From NCBI GenBank assembly GCA_964579205.1, contig CAZOFH010000004.1, forward strand, positions 53,460 to 117,459: 64,000 bases of DNA, in the 5' to 3' direction. Both the position numbers and the translations under genes were made by a program. Every line of letters begins with the position of its first letter. Positions within the stretch are counted from its first letter, which is position 1. The stretch is from UBA7867 sp964579205. GTDB taxonomy: Bacteria; Bacillota; Clostridia; Christensenellales; UBA1242. This document shows, in pieces, positions 25,923 through 36,073 of the stretch. Below the pieces are notes generated by a model, which saw only the letters and a list, made by a program, of their open reading frames with translations, did no database searches and was not told the origin of the DNA.

Positions 25923-26564
25923 TTATTTTTCCTTTCGCTTTTTTTGATTATACTTTTTCTCAAAGGCGGAAGTGATTTGCTCAAAAACCTGCTTTATAGG
26001 TTGCGAAGAATCAACTACCAAAAACCTACCCTTGTTCTCTTTGGCTAGCAAGTCAAATCCCTGACGAATTCTCTGGTGAAACTCATAGCCGCTGCGCTCA
26101 ATCGCATCATTTTTGTCCACGCCCCCCTTGCGCGAAAACGCCTCTTCTTGGGGAATGCGCAGGTAAATAGTGAGGTCGGGCACCAGCCCTTGCGCAGCGA
26201 TGCGGTTCATCGTCTCTACATCCTTGCGATTTAGCCCACGCCCGAAACTCTGGTACACTGTGGTAGAATCATAAAACCTATCCATTAGCACGATTTTACC
26301 CTCGTCGAGCGCTGGAATGACACGTTTTGACACAATGTCAGCACGCGCCGCCTCAAAAAGCATCAACTCAGACACAGGGTCTTTGTCTTGAAAACGCATA
26401 TCCTTGGTCAGTGCCCGCACTGCCTCAGAAAAATCCGTCCCGCCTGGCTCACGCGTCGCAAAAAACGACAGCCCGCGCTCATTCAAATAATTCTTGAACA
26501 ACTCGGCGTGAGTCGTCTTGCCGGCACCCTCGCCGCCTTCAAAAGTAATCAACATACCTTTCAT
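25923..26564 (-). CDS. tmk: thymidylate kinase
   Basis: 213 residues. dTMP to dTDP. P-loop FEGGEGAGKTTHAEL at 8-22, the DR(F/Y) motif in LMDRFYDSTTVYQS, and TREPGGTDFSE. First gene of tmk-holB-ricT-rsmI; the next gene starts at the stop codon. The DarA (yaaQ) gene often found after tmk is absent here. GGAGAG lies upstream of the ATG. Confidence 0.95.
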   Translation of the reverse strand: MKGMLITFEGGEGAGKTTHAELFKNYLNERGLSFFATREPGGTDFSEAVRALTKDMRFQDKDPVSELMLFEAARADIVSKRVIPALDEGKIVLMDRFYDSTTVYQSFGRGLNRKDVETMNRIAAQGLVPDLTIYLRIPQEEAFSRKGGVDKNDAIERSGYEFHQRIRQGFDLLAKENKGRFLVVDSSQPIKQVFEQITSAFEKKYNQKKRKEK

Positions 26565-26639
26565 AATTTACTCTCCTATTTTTTATTAATTTTAGCACAA
26601 AAAAGTGCGTTTGTCTATAAAAATCTAACAAAACAAAAA

Positions 26640-26684
26640 CACTCGCGAATGGAATTGAGCGAGTCGCCCTCTACCGCGCGAGTG
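26640..26684 (-). terminator. intrinsic terminator of the foldase gene
   Basis: CACTCGCG/CGCGAGTG outer stem; on the minus strand it is followed by TTTTTGTTTTGTT. The long loop carries a further GCGAGTCGC segment. Confidence 0.6.
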
Positions 26685-26695
26685 AATTTAATTAA

Positions 26696-28447
26696 TTATG
26701 AATAAAGGTCCTTGAACGAATCAGGGAAATAAACGATAGTTTTGCCACTCATCAAGTGGTCGAGCAGTTGCTCTTCGTAAGTGGCGTATTGCTGCACAGT
26801 GACCTTTTCAATCACTTTGTCGAGCATCGTCTTGTTGTACAGTGGGTTGAGCCTGTAGCCGTCCAACTGGAGCAGCACAGCATCCGTATTCAGACTCGTC
26901 CCGTCCACATTGGTAGGCACGCCAGTGTACATAATAATGTGGTAACCATATGAGGTCTCTACCCACTCGGTAGTCATATCGCCGATATTGCCCTTGCCAT
27001 CATTGTACAATGCCCTACTAGCGTCGGCGAAACTCTCTTGCATAGCGTCGGTAATCGAGGTGTCAGTAGGAATGTAGTAGCAAGCCTCTGCCCCGATCGT
27101 CGCGTCATCTTGCGAATAGATGTGCATCAAGTTGCCGAATGCGGTAATCTTGTCTACCGAATTGCTCTGCGTGCTGACCTGCATAATTTGGTCATAAATC
27201 TCACTCAGAGGCACATTTTTGCCAGTAGCACGGTTATACCCTGTGGTCTCAGCCTTGATATTAGCAACATTCTTTTTGTAAGTTGCCTCGTCAATCTCAC
27301 AGTTTTGCAATTTGACCAATTCAGCCTTGATACGGTCGTTTTGGTCATCGCTAAACTTAATCAAAATGTGGTTGACCATCATATACTTGTTGGCATCTTT
27401 CATATAGTACACATCGCCAGCGCCTGTAGAAACAGCAGAATCAAAAGCGCTAGGGTTGTCAGAGTACTTGTCATATTGTGCGCTGTACAATTCGCGGTAC
27501 TTGCCCGCCACATCGTTGGCAGTCACAGCAATATTCGCCTCGGTATACTTGTCTTGGAAAGCAGTCAATACAGCATTTTGATAATAAATCTTGTAAATCA
27601 TCTGCACATTACGCAAGAAAGCATCCTCATTGGTCTTGGTCAAGTTTCTGTCGCTCTCATTGCGCAACAAATTGTTGATAAACTTTGCCCACGCCTCGTC
27701 GCTATAACTCTTTTCTGCTGTGATAGTAGGGTCCATTAGTTTACTATCAGTCCAGTGCCAATATGTTGACCTAAATGTATTGTACGCCTGCGTAGCGAGT
27801 TGAGAAAAGGTCTTTGACTCAGCCTCAGCATCGGTGTACAGCCCTATCGAAGTACTAGCGGTAGGAGTATCCTCGGTCACTTTTTTGAGGTAAAAACTAC
27901 CCGAAGCAAGGTCTTGCACCACGGTATAAGCCTTGTCATATGATGCGTCGTCATAAGCGGTGTAGTCGTCCTCATCCTCTGTTTCTTCGTTATAAGTGAT
28001 GCCGTCCTCGGTGCGCAACTCGGTCTCGAGGCTCTCTACCGAACTATTGACATAGTCATACACATTCTGCCAAACCTCGTTGAGTTGATAAGTAGACAGA
28101 GTGAGTTTGTCCACATTCTCCTTTGCGCGCGCCTGTACCATATCGCTCGCATCCGAAGTCAAAAACTCTACCAGCAACTTGCGCTTTACCTCGAGGTCAA
28201 TAGTATTCCTGACACCGTCCTCGGTAGGTGTAGACTGATTGTCAAAGCGACTGTTGCCAATGTAGTTGTACGAAATCAGCAACTCCTCACGATTGACGAC
28301 AATTCGCCCACTATCATAACTAGCGACAGTCTCAGCCAAATACTTGTCAACATTGGTCGTAACCAAACTACAACCAGCGAACACAGGCACAATCAGCACG
28401 CACAGCGCTAGCACAAAAAATTTGAATAAACTAACTTTTTTAGCCAC
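26696..28447 (-). CDS. PrsA-like foldase lipoprotein (parvulin-type peptidyl-prolyl isomerase)
   Basis: 583 residues from the GTG that follows TTGGAGAGA; an upstream GTG lacks this support. Lipoprotein signal: basic start, hydrophobic core, lipobox VFAGC (about residues 21-25), so it is anchored outside the membrane. A long helical region (40-350) resembles SurA/PrsA chaperone domains. The parvulin-like part at about 370-550 contains NHILIKFSDD and TSYGYHIIMYTG. Assists folding of exported proteins. It follows mfd, a common clostridial arrangement. Confidence 0.8.
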   Translation of the reverse strand: MAKKVSLFKFFVLALCVLIVPVFAGCSLVTTNVDKYLAETVASYDSGRIVVNREELLISYNYIGNSRFDNQSTPTEDGVRNTIDLEVKRKLLVEFLTSDASDMVQARAKENVDKLTLSTYQLNEVWQNVYDYVNSSVESLETELRTEDGITYNEETEDEDDYTAYDDASYDKAYTVVQDLASGSFYLKKVTEDTPTASTSIGLYTDAEAESKTFSQLATQAYNTFRSTYWHWTDSKLMDPTITAEKSYSDEAWAKFINNLLRNESDRNLTKTNEDAFLRNVQMIYKIYYQNAVLTAFQDKYTEANIAVTANDVAGKYRELYSAQYDKYSDNPSAFDSAVSTGAGDVYYMKDANKYMMVNHILIKFSDDQNDRIKAELVKLQNCEIDEATYKKNVANIKAETTGYNRATGKNVPLSEIYDQIMQVSTQSNSVDKITAFGNLMHIYSQDDATIGAEACYYIPTDTSITDAMQESFADASRALYNDGKGNIGDMTTEWVETSYGYHIIMYTGVPTNVDGTSLNTDAVLLQLDGYRLNPLYNKTMLDKVIEKVTVQQYATYEEQLLDHLMSGKTIVYFPDSFKDLYS

Positions 28448-28515
28448 GATACTCTCTCCAATAAAATTTTTAGCAAGCACATTTTAACACAAAAATTACC
28501 TTTTGGCAATCTTTT

Positions 28516-31500
28516 TTATGCAACTTTTGCCAGCAACTTGTCTAAATAATCAAAAATTTCGCTCCAAACCTCATTTATCCCCATATTTTGGTTATTATGA
28601 GAGATTATTACCCAATTATCCTTTTTATAAACAATATAGTCCTTATTCGCCATATCGCCCACACGGTCGAGCAAATTCGCGTTTGTATTAGGCACATATA
28701 GAGCAGATTTTTGGGCAGTCACACTGACACGGTCAATCCCCAAGACTTGGCACTTGGCCTTGAGCAGGGCAACCTTTATGAGCCCCCCGACAGGTGCTGG
28801 CACCGAGCCGTACTGGTCCTCTATTTTTGCCTCGATTTCTTGGGCATCGCTAGTATTGCTAATGCCTGCTATTGCGCTATAAATCGCCATTCGCTTGTGC
28901 TCGTCAGTCTCAAAACCCTTGGGCACAAAGGCGTCGATATCCACCTCGATTTTGACCGCGCGAAACTCTGGTTTTGGCTCGCCTTTGGCTAGAGCGATGC
29001 TGCTATCCAAGAGTTTGCAGTACATGTCGTAGCCGACTTTTTCCATTTGTCCGTGCTGCTCGGCGCCTAGGATGTTGCCCGCCCCACGCAATTCTAGGTC
29101 GCGCATCGCGATTTTGAACCCGCTCCCTAGCGAGGTAAACTGCATCAGTACAGACAGCCGCTCGTACGCAGTCGCACTGAGCGAGCCCTCGTCCATATAG
29201 GTAAAGTATGCCCACGCGAGTTTGTCACTACGCCCTACACGCCCGCGTAACTGATACAGTTGGGACAAGCCCAGTTTGTCCGCCTCCACCACAAACAGAG
29301 TATTCGCATTAGGCAAATCAATCCCGTTTTCGATGAGAGTAGTGGCGACTAGCACGTCGATTTCGCCCTGATACAGAGCCAAAATCGTGTCCTCAATTCG
29401 TGACTTTTCCATTCTGCCGTGCGCGATGCCTATACGGACATTTTCGCCCAATTTATCGCGCAAACTATTCGCAAAAACATCAATATTCTCTATCCGCGGA
29501 TACACGACGAGGGCTTGACCTTTGCGAGATAATTCGCGATTTATCGCGGTAGAAATCAGGGTATAACTAAACTGCGAGACTACCGTCTGCACAGGCAATC
29601 TATCCAGCGGCGGCGTCTCTATCGTACTGATATCGCGTATCCCTGTGAGTGACAAGTGCAGCGTACGCGGTATCGGGGTGGCAGTCAGTGTCAAAACGTG
29701 GACATTTTTCTTTACATTTTTGAGTTTTTCCTTGTCACCTACCCCAAAACGCTGCTCTTCGTCCAAGACGAGTAGCCCCAAATTATCAAAAACCACATCA
29801 TCACTCAGCAATCTATGTGTACCGATGAGGATATTGACCTTGCCTTTCTTCAAATCGTCCAAAATCGCCTTTTGCTGAGCGAGCGACTTAAAACGATTGA
29901 GACACCTGACCTCTATTCCGTAATTTTTGAGACGGGCAGAAAAGTTATTATAATGCTGCTCGCTGAGAATGGTTGTCGGCACGACCACAGCCACCTGAAA
30001 ACCGCTCATCACTGCCACAAAACTCGCGCGGATAGCCACCTCAGTTTTGCCAAATCCGACATCACCCACCACCAGCCTATCCATAATCTTGCCACTAGCC
30101 AAATCAGCATAAACATCGGCAAAAGCACTCGCCTGATCAGGGGTCGGAGTATAGCCAAAACTAGCCTCAAATTCCTCCATTATGCTATCATCTACGCGCA
30201 TAATTTCGCCGTGTGTTTTCTCGCGCTCGCGGTAGAGTGCCAGCAGGTCAAAAGCCAATTCTTTGACACTCTCACGCACCCGCTCTTTGGCTTTTTCAAA
30301 GGTGTTTGTGCCGATTTTACTGAGTTTTGGCTTCTTTTCGCCACCGATATAACGCCCCAGCATATCCAGTTGCTCGGTAGGCACATAGACCTTGTCATTA
30401 TTGAGGTAACTGATGACCACATAATCGCGTTTTGCCGCGCCGATAGACAGTTGAGTCACCCCTTCGCAAACGCCTATTCCGTGTGTCGCGTGCACCACAT
30501 ACTCGCCGACCTCGGGCAAGGTAAATGTATCGGTAATTTTGACCATTTGCTTGGTAAATGCCTTGTCTTTTTTGCGCACAAATTTGCACTCTTCGCCGCC
30601 GAGAATCAACAATTTGTCCGCGACGAAACAAGCCCCCAAACGGAGCGAATTGACCAAGATATTTACGCGACCATCGAGAGCATCATCCACCCGCGCGATT
30701 TTTTCGGTCGGGATATAGTGAGCAATTTTGCGAAACAAATCCTCCGCCGTCGCCGCGTCATTCGCGCAAAGTATGACAGTGTAGTTTTTGTCGGTAAATT
30801 CGCGCAAACTATTCGCAAAATACTCATAATTATCCCCCAGTTTTGGCATTGGGAGAGTCTCTAGCGAGTGGACTTTTTGAGGGGCAAAAAACTTGTTTTG
30901 CGTAATGATAGATTGAAAACTGAGGCATTCTTTGTCTACAAAACGCGCGCAAATTTCGTCAAAATCGACCAGCAAATTCTTGAATAATGGCACCAGTTGC
31001 CCCGTCTCTATCCCCTCATCTACCCCACGCTTTACGCGGTCGAGGTAATCGGTGAGAGTTTCGACACATTGCTTGGGCTGGTCGACGACTACCCTTGCGA
31101 TAGGTGAGATTAGGTCGAATATGCTAGCGGTCGGCAAAAACGCTGAGAGGTAATTCCACGCAGAACGCGGGATGCTACTACTGCCCAAGTTTTCTCTCGC
31201 TAAGCGCAGGTTTGACAAGGCTGAGAGATACCCCTCGGGGTCTTTTGCCTTTGCCATACGCGCGCGATTGGACTCAAATTGCCGATTGAGCGTCTCCTTT
31301 AATTCATCCATTTCGCTCTCTGCTATCACAAAGGCGTTTGGGCAGACAAAAACACTCTCTTCCTGTTGGACGGAGTACTGTGTGAGAATATTAAAAGTAG
31401 TGATTTTTTCGATTTCGGTATCAAAAAAGTGTAGCCTGTATGGCAACTCGCTATTTATCGGGAAAATGTCAATGACATCGCCTCGCATAGCGCACTGTCC

Positions 31501-31989
31501 CACCGTCTCCACACTGTCTACACGAGTATATCCGCGATCGATGAGGCTGCGCAAAAGGTCAGACATTTCTACATTCTGCCCAGTAGCAATACTCAGCGCG
31601 CTATTCTCAAAATTTTGACGCGTAGGCAAATGCACGGCTAGCATATCGGCAGTGAGGACGCAAGCGTCGACTTTGCCAAAAACGATATCATTTAGCCTCG
31701 CTTGGAGATTGATATTGGTGTTGCCAAACTCCATAATATGATAGGTAAAATCGTCATTTGCATCGCACAAAAGCGCCACTTTTCGCCCCATAGACGCGAG
31801 GTCTTTTTGGATAATTTCCGCATTGTCGCGCGTGTCGGTGATATAGCACAAAAAGTCCGTTTTTTGCGCAGAGAGCATCACGCGCTCACCCAAATTCAAG
31901 CCAAAAACGCTCACCTTTTTATGTGAGCGCAAATCGTCCAAAATCTCGGCAATTTTACCAGTTGACAAGAGTTTATCTGCTATTTTCAT
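28516..31989 (-). CDS. mfd: transcription-repair coupling factor Mfd
   Basis: 1,157 residues, full length. Removes stalled RNA polymerase at DNA lesions and recruits UvrA. UvrB-homology region at the N-terminus, RNA-polymerase-interacting domain with the GEYVVHATHGIGVCEG block, superfamily 2 translocase with Walker A GDVGFGKTEVA, DEEQ box (LDEEQRFGV), TATPIPRTL and the RecG-like TRG region QLRGRVGRS; the C-terminal UvrA-interaction domain is present. Downstream of pth, upstream of the foldase. Confidence 0.97.
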   Translation of the reverse strand: MKIADKLLSTGKIAEILDDLRSHKKVSVFGLNLGERVMLSAQKTDFLCYITDTRDNAEIIQKDLASMGRKVALLCDANDDFTYHIMEFGNTNINLQARLNDIVFGKVDACVLTADMLAVHLPTRQNFENSALSIATGQNVEMSDLLRSLIDRGYTRVDSVETVGQCAMRGDVIDIFPINSELPYRLHFFDTEIEKITTFNILTQYSVQQEESVFVCPNAFVIAESEMDELKETLNRQFESNRARMAKAKDPEGYLSALSNLRLARENLGSSSIPRSAWNYLSAFLPTASIFDLISPIARVVVDQPKQCVETLTDYLDRVKRGVDEGIETGQLVPLFKNLLVDFDEICARFVDKECLSFQSIITQNKFFAPQKVHSLETLPMPKLGDNYEYFANSLREFTDKNYTVILCANDAATAEDLFRKIAHYIPTEKIARVDDALDGRVNILVNSLRLGACFVADKLLILGGEECKFVRKKDKAFTKQMVKITDTFTLPEVGEYVVHATHGIGVCEGVTQLSIGAAKRDYVVISYLNNDKVYVPTEQLDMLGRYIGGEKKPKLSKIGTNTFEKAKERVRESVKELAFDLLALYREREKTHGEIMRVDDSIMEEFEASFGYTPTPDQASAFADVYADLASGKIMDRLVVGDVGFGKTEVAIRASFVAVMSGFQVAVVVPTTILSEQHYNNFSARLKNYGIEVRCLNRFKSLAQQKAILDDLKKGKVNILIGTHRLLSDDVVFDNLGLLVLDEEQRFGVGDKEKLKNVKKNVHVLTLTATPIPRTLHLSLTGIRDISTIETPPLDRLPVQTVVSQFSYTLISTAINRELSRKGQALVVYPRIENIDVFANSLRDKLGENVRIGIAHGRMEKSRIEDTILALYQGEIDVLVATTLIENGIDLPNANTLFVVEADKLGLSQLYQLRGRVGRSDKLAWAYFTYMDEGSLSATAYERLSVLMQFTSLGSGFKIAMRDLELRGAGNILGAEQHGQMEKVGYDMYCKLLDSSIALAKGEPKPEFRAVKIEVDIDAFVPKGFETDEHKRMAIYSAIAGISNTSDAQEIEAKIEDQYGSVPAPVGGLIKVALLKAKCQVLGIDRVSVTAQKSALYVPNTNANLLDRVGDMANKDYIVYKKDNWVIISHNNQNMGINEVWSEIFDYLDKLLAKVA

Positions 31990-32013
31990 AATTTTATCCT
32001 GATTTTTTGTGAA

Positions 32014-32562
32014 TTAGTTTGTGTTGGCAATCTCCTCACCCCGCATAAATGCGTAGGCAAACTTGACAGCTTTCTCCACTCCAACCGACAAAAATGCCAA
32101 ATCATCAGGCTTGAACCTCTTTAGCACAAAATCAGCCAAATCACCCTGTCTAGCAGGCGTATCCACTCCTATCCTGATGCGGCAAAATTCCGTCGTGCCG
32201 AGCCGAGTAGTCACCGACCTTAGCCCGTTGTGTGTGCCAGCAGAACCCACTAGCCGCATCCGCGCAAGCCCAATAGTGAGGTCGATATCGTCTAGAATTA
32301 CGCAAATATCTTTGGGCGCTATGTGGTATTTTTTTGACAGAGCAAAGACGCAGTCGCCGCTATTATTCATATAGGTGAGCGGCTTGACCAACAGGACGTC
32401 TTGCCCCTCGTACTGCGTCTCGATGACCAGCCCGTTTTTGCGTTTTTTCTTGAATTCCACCCCAAGTTCTTTGGCAATCATATCCACCGCCATAAAACCT
32501 GCGTTGTGCGGCGTATTGTCAAATTCTGAGCCAAAATTACCCAATCCAACTATCATTCTCAT
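32014..32562 (-). CDS. pth: peptidyl-tRNA hydrolase
   Basis: 182 residues. Releases tRNA from dropped peptidyl-tRNA. MIVGLGNFGSEFDNTPHNAGF holds the catalytic His (about residue 19); DDIDL (about 90-94) holds the catalytic Asp; GSAGTHNGLRS is the family signature. It lies directly before mfd and after a GlmU-like gene, echoing the Bacillus glmU-prs-ctc-pth-mfd order with two genes missing. Confidence 0.95.
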   Translation of the reverse strand: MRMIVGLGNFGSEFDNTPHNAGFMAVDMIAKELGVEFKKKRKNGLVIETQYEGQDVLLVKPLTYMNNSGDCVFALSKKYHIAPKDICVILDDIDLTIGLARMRLVGSAGTHNGLRSVTTRLGTTEFCRIRIGVDTPARQGDLADFVLKRFKPDDLAFLSVGVEKAVKFAYAFMRGEEIANTN

Positions 32563-32567
32563 AAAAT

Positions 32568-33407
32568 TTACTTTCCTTTTACTTCTCCATTATGTACATA
32601 ACTAAATGGCTCTATGATGCTATTATCTCTGATTTTGCTATGCTCGATGACACTACTAGTTATTTTGCACCCGTCGCCGATTTGGCTATTGATAATAGTA
32701 TTCCCTGGCAAGAGCATCGTATCCCTGCCGATTACCGAACGCCCCAAAATAGTATTGTTGGGGTAAACTACCGTATTTTGCGCTATCATCACATCGGCGT
32801 CAATATTGGTACTCATCGGGTCGAGTATCTCTACCCCTGACGAAATATGATAGCCCAGCACGCGATTTTTGAGGATTTGCTGCGCGCGCAAAAAACTAGG
32901 AATATCCATCACGCGCATAAAATCGTCGCCAATGTTTAGGTTTGCATTGACACTGCTATAAATCCGCTCCGCCGTGCGCAAATAATCGGTCACAAAAATG
33001 TATCCGCGGTCGAGTTTGCACACATTCATACGCTTTTGCTTTGCATAGTCGATAATCCCCAAAAAAGTCTGCCGCTCCAAAAGAGGCGTATCTGCATACA
33101 ATACAGCAGTATATTTTTTGTCACTGAGATGCGGACGAATAATGGATAACAAATCCCTCTCTTCGCTCGTCTCAATCTCTAGTATCGGACAGTCAGCACA
33201 CGCTAACGACACCCATTCGGTCAGGGTTTTGCCGCAAATGCGATAGTCAAAACTGCGCTTGTCCGAGCCAAACGCTGCCTCGTGGATTTTGAGGATAATT
33301 ACCGCGACATCACTGTCGATACTCTCTCGCCTAAAGCCAAAAACCTCGTCGATTTCTGACCAGTCATTCTCGATTTTCTTTTCCTCTTGCATACTCAAAA
33401 TTGCCAT
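32568..33407 (-). CDS. degenerate, shortened GlmU-like protein
   Basis: 279 residues versus about 455 in GlmU. The N-terminal half aligns by pattern with the uridylyltransferase domain: VAVIILKIHEAAFGSDKRS takes the place of AVILAAGxGTRMxS, ICGKTLTEWV that of the GKPM block, and AVLYADTPLLE that of the GD-x-PLL block. The nucleotide loop G-x-G-T-R is lost. Residues about 185-275 are left-handed beta-helix coils, opening with ILDPMSTNIDADVMI (GlmU: IIDP-x-T-x-IDADV). The helix stops after about five coils, so the acetyltransferase active-site His region is missing. The position next to pth supports common origin. Function unknown; possibly structural or regulatory. Confidence 0.75.
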   Translation of the reverse strand: MAILSMQEEKKIENDWSEIDEVFGFRRESIDSDVAVIILKIHEAAFGSDKRSFDYRICGKTLTEWVSLACADCPILEIETSEERDLLSIIRPHLSDKKYTAVLYADTPLLERQTFLGIIDYAKQKRMNVCKLDRGYIFVTDYLRTAERIYSSVNANLNIGDDFMRVMDIPSFLRAQQILKNRVLGYHISSGVEILDPMSTNIDADVMIAQNTVVYPNNTILGRSVIGRDTMLLPGNTIINSQIGDGCKITSSVIEHSKIRDNSIIEPFSYVHNGEVKGK

Positions 33408-33421
33408 TTTCTCCCCCTTTT

Positions 33422-33886
33422 TTACTGCTCATTTTTGGAGCGTTTTTCTCTAAAAAACTGTGACAAAATCCCTGCACAATCCGCCTCGCACACTCCACCC
33501 ATTACCTCAGGGCGGTGATTAAAACGCTTGTCCTCGGGCAAATTGTACAGCGAGCCGCAGCAGCCAGCCTTTGGGTCGTACGCGCCGAAATAAATCGCCC
33601 GTACTCGAGTGTTGATGCACGCCCCCGCACACATCGGACACGGCTCTAGCGTGACATACAGGTCACAATCATTGAGGTGCCAATCACCCAACTTCTTTTG
33701 TGCCAGCTCGAGCGCTGTGATTTCGGCGTGCAAGATTGCGTTTTTGTACTTATTCTTTTGATTGTGCGCCCGCGCAATCACCTCGCCATTCCGCACCACC
33801 ACGGCGCCAATCGGCACCTCGTCGATGCGGTAGGCTTTTTTCGCTTCGACTAACGCGCATTGCATAAATTTTTCTCTTTGCTCCAC
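33422..33886 (-). CDS. tadA: tRNA-specific adenosine deaminase
   Basis: 154 residues from a GTG with GGGGGAGCGGAG upstream; an ATG seven codons later is an alternative. Deaminates A34 to inosine in tRNA-Arg(ACG). Zinc site HAEI (about residue 53) with catalytic Glu and PCPMCAGA (about 83-90). RVRAIYFGAYDPKAG is typical of bacterial TadA. Located upstream of the GlmU-like gene, same strand, 14 bp apart. Confidence 0.93.
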   Translation of the reverse strand: MEQREKFMQCALVEAKKAYRIDEVPIGAVVVRNGEVIARAHNQKNKYKNAILHAEITALELAQKKLGDWHLNDCDLYVTLEPCPMCAGACINTRVRAIYFGAYDPKAGCCGSLYNLPEDKRFNHRPEVMGGVCEADCAGILSQFFREKRSKNEQ

Positions 33887-34040
33887 GGCTCCGCTCCCCC
33901 CAAAAATGCTGATAAAAATAATTTTGCGTATAGTTACGCATTATTTACCCCTTTATTGTATCAAAACTGTATCAAAAACGCAAATATTTTGGGAGTATTA
34001 AATAAAAATTACTACAATTCTTTCCCTTAAATCCCACCCG

Positions 34041-34889
34041 CTACCGCAAATGGGCTAGCAGGTCGAGAATGACGGTGCGATTTTGCTGATAAATTGGTTC
34101 GAGATGACTAGGTGTGATAGGATGTGCGAGCAAATCGCTCCCCACCTCAATCGTGAGAGCGGGGATATTTAGGGTTGCAACACACCAATCCTTGTACCCG
34201 CCCGCACTGTTGCCAGTCTTTTTGATTTTGTAGCCAGTAGCACGACTGGCAACTCGAGCAAGGGCGTAATGCTTTACCCTAGTAATGGGCGGCTGGTGAA
34301 AGTCGTAAAAAATCACTTCCCCTTTGCTGTGGTAACTAACCGTCATTTCTAGGCGCAAACTCTGCGTAAAATCCACCAAAGCACGCACTTCAGGCTCGCT
34401 ATGCGCCCCATAACCCACAAAATTGGCACTGCTAGGCGTGTGGATATTTTGACTCCCCGTCCCCCACCGAGCATCAAAATTGACATTTAGGTCGACACCG
34501 CGGATATTCGCTTTCCACGAGCCGAAATCGCCGTCGGGGCAAATTTCGTCTAGCAGTGCGTGATACTCGGGCGGAACTGCGGACTTGCCATCCAGCACAA
34601 GGCTCACACCGTCGATGTTGACTATCGGCACAAAATACACCGTCCCCACACCTGCGGATAAACTAGACGCAGTGTCAAAAATATGCCTTTTGGCAAGGTA
34701 ATATGTAATGTACTCGCGTGCGTGAATAGCATACTGCACGAGGATTTTGGGCGAGCCACACCCCACTGCAAAAGCAAAAATCGGTCGCCCCAGCACAGTA
34801 CGCCCTATGCAGATTTTTTCTGCACCCGCCTGCTCGAATAATTGATAATCACGCTCCAATTCCTGCCCAAATATCTGCCCTGTTTCCAT
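34041..34889 (-). CDS. M14 family zinc carboxypeptidase
   Basis: 282 residues. Zinc ligands HAREY (H-x-x-E, about residues 57-60) and the later His in SYHSKGEV (about 200); LTIEVG (about 251-256) supplies the catalytic Glu; DLNVNFD is the Arg/Asn substrate block. This small type is related to gamma-D-glutamyl-L-diamino-acid peptidases acting on peptidoglycan peptides. No signal peptide is seen, so a cytoplasmic recycling or spore role is possible. Single gene. Confidence 0.85.
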   Translation of the reverse strand: METGQIFGQELERDYQLFEQAGAEKICIGRTVLGRPIFAFAVGCGSPKILVQYAIHAREYITYYLAKRHIFDTASSLSAGVGTVYFVPIVNIDGVSLVLDGKSAVPPEYHALLDEICPDGDFGSWKANIRGVDLNVNFDARWGTGSQNIHTPSSANFVGYGAHSEPEVRALVDFTQSLRLEMTVSYHSKGEVIFYDFHQPPITRVKHYALARVASRATGYKIKKTGNSAGGYKDWCVATLNIPALTIEVGSDLLAHPITPSHLEPIYQQNRTVILDLLAHLR

Positions 34890-35084
34890 TGCCGCATCTC
34901 ACCCACACAAAATATATCAATATATTCTGTATGCAGCCCAATGCGCTTTTGTGCACAATGACAATAACACGCCTCCTGCCGCGGCTACTCGCACATAGAA
35001 TAAGTCAAAAGGAGTATTTTAATTATTTGTTTTGGGATTTGCTGACATCTCTCGGCTCTCACTGCAGCCCCCCCCAAAAAACAA

Positions 35085-35109
35085 AAAAGCAGTCCTTTTG
35101 ACTACTTTT
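35085..35109 (-). terminator. intrinsic terminator, minus strand
   Basis: Minus strand AAAAGTAGTC-aaaag-GACTGCTTTTTTG; it overlaps the stop codon of the nucleoside hydrolase gene. Confidence 0.7.
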
Positions 35110-36073
35110 GATTGGCTTTGTTGTGAGCATCTGTGAGAGCAAAGATGCTGTCGTTTAGGTCGACATTGACTTTGCCAAATGCCTTGAAAAATTCGGCAAT
35201 ATATTTGTCACGATTGACGCCGACGACGACGGAAATTTTGCCGCGCTTGTGAAATTTTGCATAAGTTTTACCCGGCTCCTTGTCGACATCGACGAATATA
35301 TCGGCGCGCTGCAATTCAAAAATACGCGGATTTTTGATAAAAAACAGTGCGCAACTGTCGTTTGTCGCGATACGCTTGTCCGTACAATTCCTCTCCCAAT
35401 ACGCGGTAAACATCGTCATCAAAAACTTGCCGACGGAGTTTGTGAGAGCCAATTCTTGCACCTGACTCTCGGTCAAATGTGCCACGTGGCGCCCGATATA
35501 CGACGGTATCATCACTATCGGCACGCCGCTGTCGAGCACTATCTGAAATGCCTCTGGGTCAAACCTAATATTAAACGAAATATGCTCAGGCATCGCCAGC
35601 ATCCCGTACGGACTCGCCCCCATAAAGACTATTCTCTCGAGGTACTGCACCACTTCGGGGTGGTGGGTCAAGAGTTCGGCGGCGTTGGTCTGCGGACCCC
35701 ACAGACACAGCGTAATCTCGTGCGGGTTCTGCATAATTACCTCATACATAGCCTCGACTGCCGAACACGAAATCGGCTGCGTGAGAGTAGTCTTGGGCGG
35801 AATGTAGCCCCCCATTCCATCCTCACCGTGGACATTACGCGCGTACACAGGCTCGCGAAAAAGAGGCTTGCTCGCCCCCATCGCGATAGGCACATTTTTG
35901 CCAAAAATATCCATAATGTGGCACGCATTCCTCGTAGCGGTCAAGACATCGATATTCCCTGCGACAATGGTCACTAGGCGAATATCCACCGTTTTGTCAA
36001 AAAGCGCCAACACCAGCGCGGTAATGTCATCCACCCCCGGGTCGGTATCGATAATTATCTTGTGTTTTTTCAT
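35102..36073 (-). CDS. inosine-uridine preferring nucleoside hydrolase family protein
   Basis: 323 residues. The N-terminal IIDTDPGVDDITAL (5-18) is the calcium-binding Asp cluster that defines the IunH/RihA family. NVHGEDGMGG and the central GASPYG block are also typical. Hydrolyses the N-glycosidic bond of ribonucleosides for base salvage; substrate preference cannot be told. Cytoplasmic. GGGGTTATT precedes the ATG. Isolated gene with its own terminator. Confidence 0.9.
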   Translation of the reverse strand: MKKHKIIIDTDPGVDDITALVLALFDKTVDIRLVTIVAGNIDVLTATRNACHIMDIFGKNVPIAMGASKPLFREPVYARNVHGEDGMGGYIPPKTTLTQPISCSAVEAMYEVIMQNPHEITLCLWGPQTNAAELLTHHPEVVQYLERIVFMGASPYGMLAMPEHISFNIRFDPEAFQIVLDSGVPIVMIPSYIGRHVAHLTESQVQELALTNSVGKFLMTMFTAYWERNCTDKRIATNDSCALFFIKNPRIFELQRADIFVDVDKEPGKTYAKFHKRGKISVVVGVNRDKYIAEFFKAFGKVNVDLNDSIFALTDAHNKANQK

